Of a DNA stretch of 63,300 nt, positions 63,111 to 63,300 are shown in pieces. The position numbers and the translations under genes are program-made. The notes under the pieces were generated by a model. That model was not told the DNA's origin, did not search any database, and saw only the letters and a list, made by a program, of their open reading frames with translations. The first letter of the stretch is position 1. Each line of letters starts with the position of its first letter. The DNA lies in NCBI GenBank assembly GCA_902792815.1, contig CADBAY010000016.1, positions 1-63,300 on the forward strand, given 5' to 3'. This DNA is from an uncultured Bacteroidia bacterium (GTDB lineage Bacteria; Bacteroidota; Bacteroidia; Bacteroidales; UBA932).

Positions 63111-63300
63111 ATGAGCATCCTGGAAGCCATACTGATTGCAGTTTCGTTGTGCGCCGACTGCTTTGCCGTAAGCCTTTGTTCCAGCGTCACGCTAAAGAGC
63201 CTGAAATGGACAAGCGTCTTGAAGGTAGCGCTTAGCTTCGCCTTCATCCAGGCCGGTCTGCTATGGGCCGGCTGGGCATTCGGAAGTCTGCTGGCATCGT
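63111..63300 (+). CDS. MntP-like putative manganese efflux protein, 3' end outside window
   Basis: The first 63 residues are visible: MSILEAILIAVSLCADCFAVSL opens the first membrane helix with the conserved Asp, and a second helix ends near AGWAFGSLLAS. This is the start of an MntP/YtaF family protein, which exports Mn2+. It begins three bases after the recR stop and is co-directional with it. Confidence 0.75.
   Translation, partial: MSILEAILIAVSLCADCFAVSLCSSVTLKSLKWTSVLKVALSFAFIQAGLLWAGWAFGSLLAS

Overview
The window looks like chromosomal DNA of a Bacteroidales bacterium (Bacteroidota), probably gut-associated, with GC a little above 50%. The grounds are: promoters of the TAnnTTTG type (sometimes with TTTG about 19-20 bases upstream), weak Shine-Dalgarno sequences, many secreted and lipoprotein genes, and families typical of the order (DUF4491, fimbrillin-like lipoproteins, PspC/PadR pairs, C69 dipeptidase, GH78 rhamnosidase, phosphate-selective porin O/P). 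There is no phage, insertion sequence, rRNA or CRISPR array. One tRNA-Val gene is present. The genus cannot be named from sequence reading alone.

Layout. 1-2.6 kb: a sigma-54-type response regulator and its histidine kinase, bracketed by two clusters of TGTAAAG boxes, with a palindromic repeat inserted in frame in the regulator. 2.7-13.8 kb: small membrane proteins; a redox group (ABM-CMD-cupin fusion, two flavodoxin lipoproteins, AraC regulator); a ZIP transporter; a peroxide group (glutathione peroxidase, OhrR-like MarR) followed by two genes broken by deletions; a rhomboid protease; an AlkZ-like protein. 13.8-24.6 kb: acyltransferase and DsbD; a frameshifted sodium symporter upstream of an AmgK-RapZ fusion kinase and MurU (amino-sugar recycling); a PspC-PadR-PspC operon; envelope proteins. 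24.6-36.7 kb: glycerophosphodiesterase, tRNA-Val, a fimbrillin-like lipoprotein preceded by a 45-residue ORF, dipeptidase, beta-helix protein, rhamnosidase, superoxide dismutase, MscS, cation diffusion facilitator.

36.7-45.1 kb holds the most interesting locus: eight co-directional, tightly spaced genes. They encode a PhoU-like DUF47 protein, a PiT-phosphate-transporter-like membrane protein fused to a coiled coil and LuxR-type DNA-binding domain, a phosphate-selective porin, a lamin-tail lipoprotein, a CYTH-like protein, a CYTH triphosphate-tunnel protein, a SdiA-regulated-like lipoprotein and an SLC13 permease. The PiT part has lost the Asp of its one locatable GANDVANA motif and may be a membrane phosphate sensor acting directly on DNA. 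Five copies of TCTACA lie just upstream of the operon's promoter.

45.1-63.3 kb: MgtC and GtrA proteins, a 72-base inverted repeat that supplies the gtrA stop codon, an outer-membrane protein, ribokinase with a nucleoside hydrolase-HAD fusion lipoprotein, a ferredoxin-esterase-small ORF-adhesin run, DUF1573, M16 peptidase, a GH73/MltG cell-wall pair, RNase Z and ribosomal protein S1, PnuC, RecR and the start of an MntP-like gene.

Recurring themes are protein fusions linking transport, enzymes and regulation; small acidic ORFs immediately before large fimbrillin-like adhesins; promoters so close to ATG that mRNAs should be leaderless; and several fresh deletion or frameshift scars.
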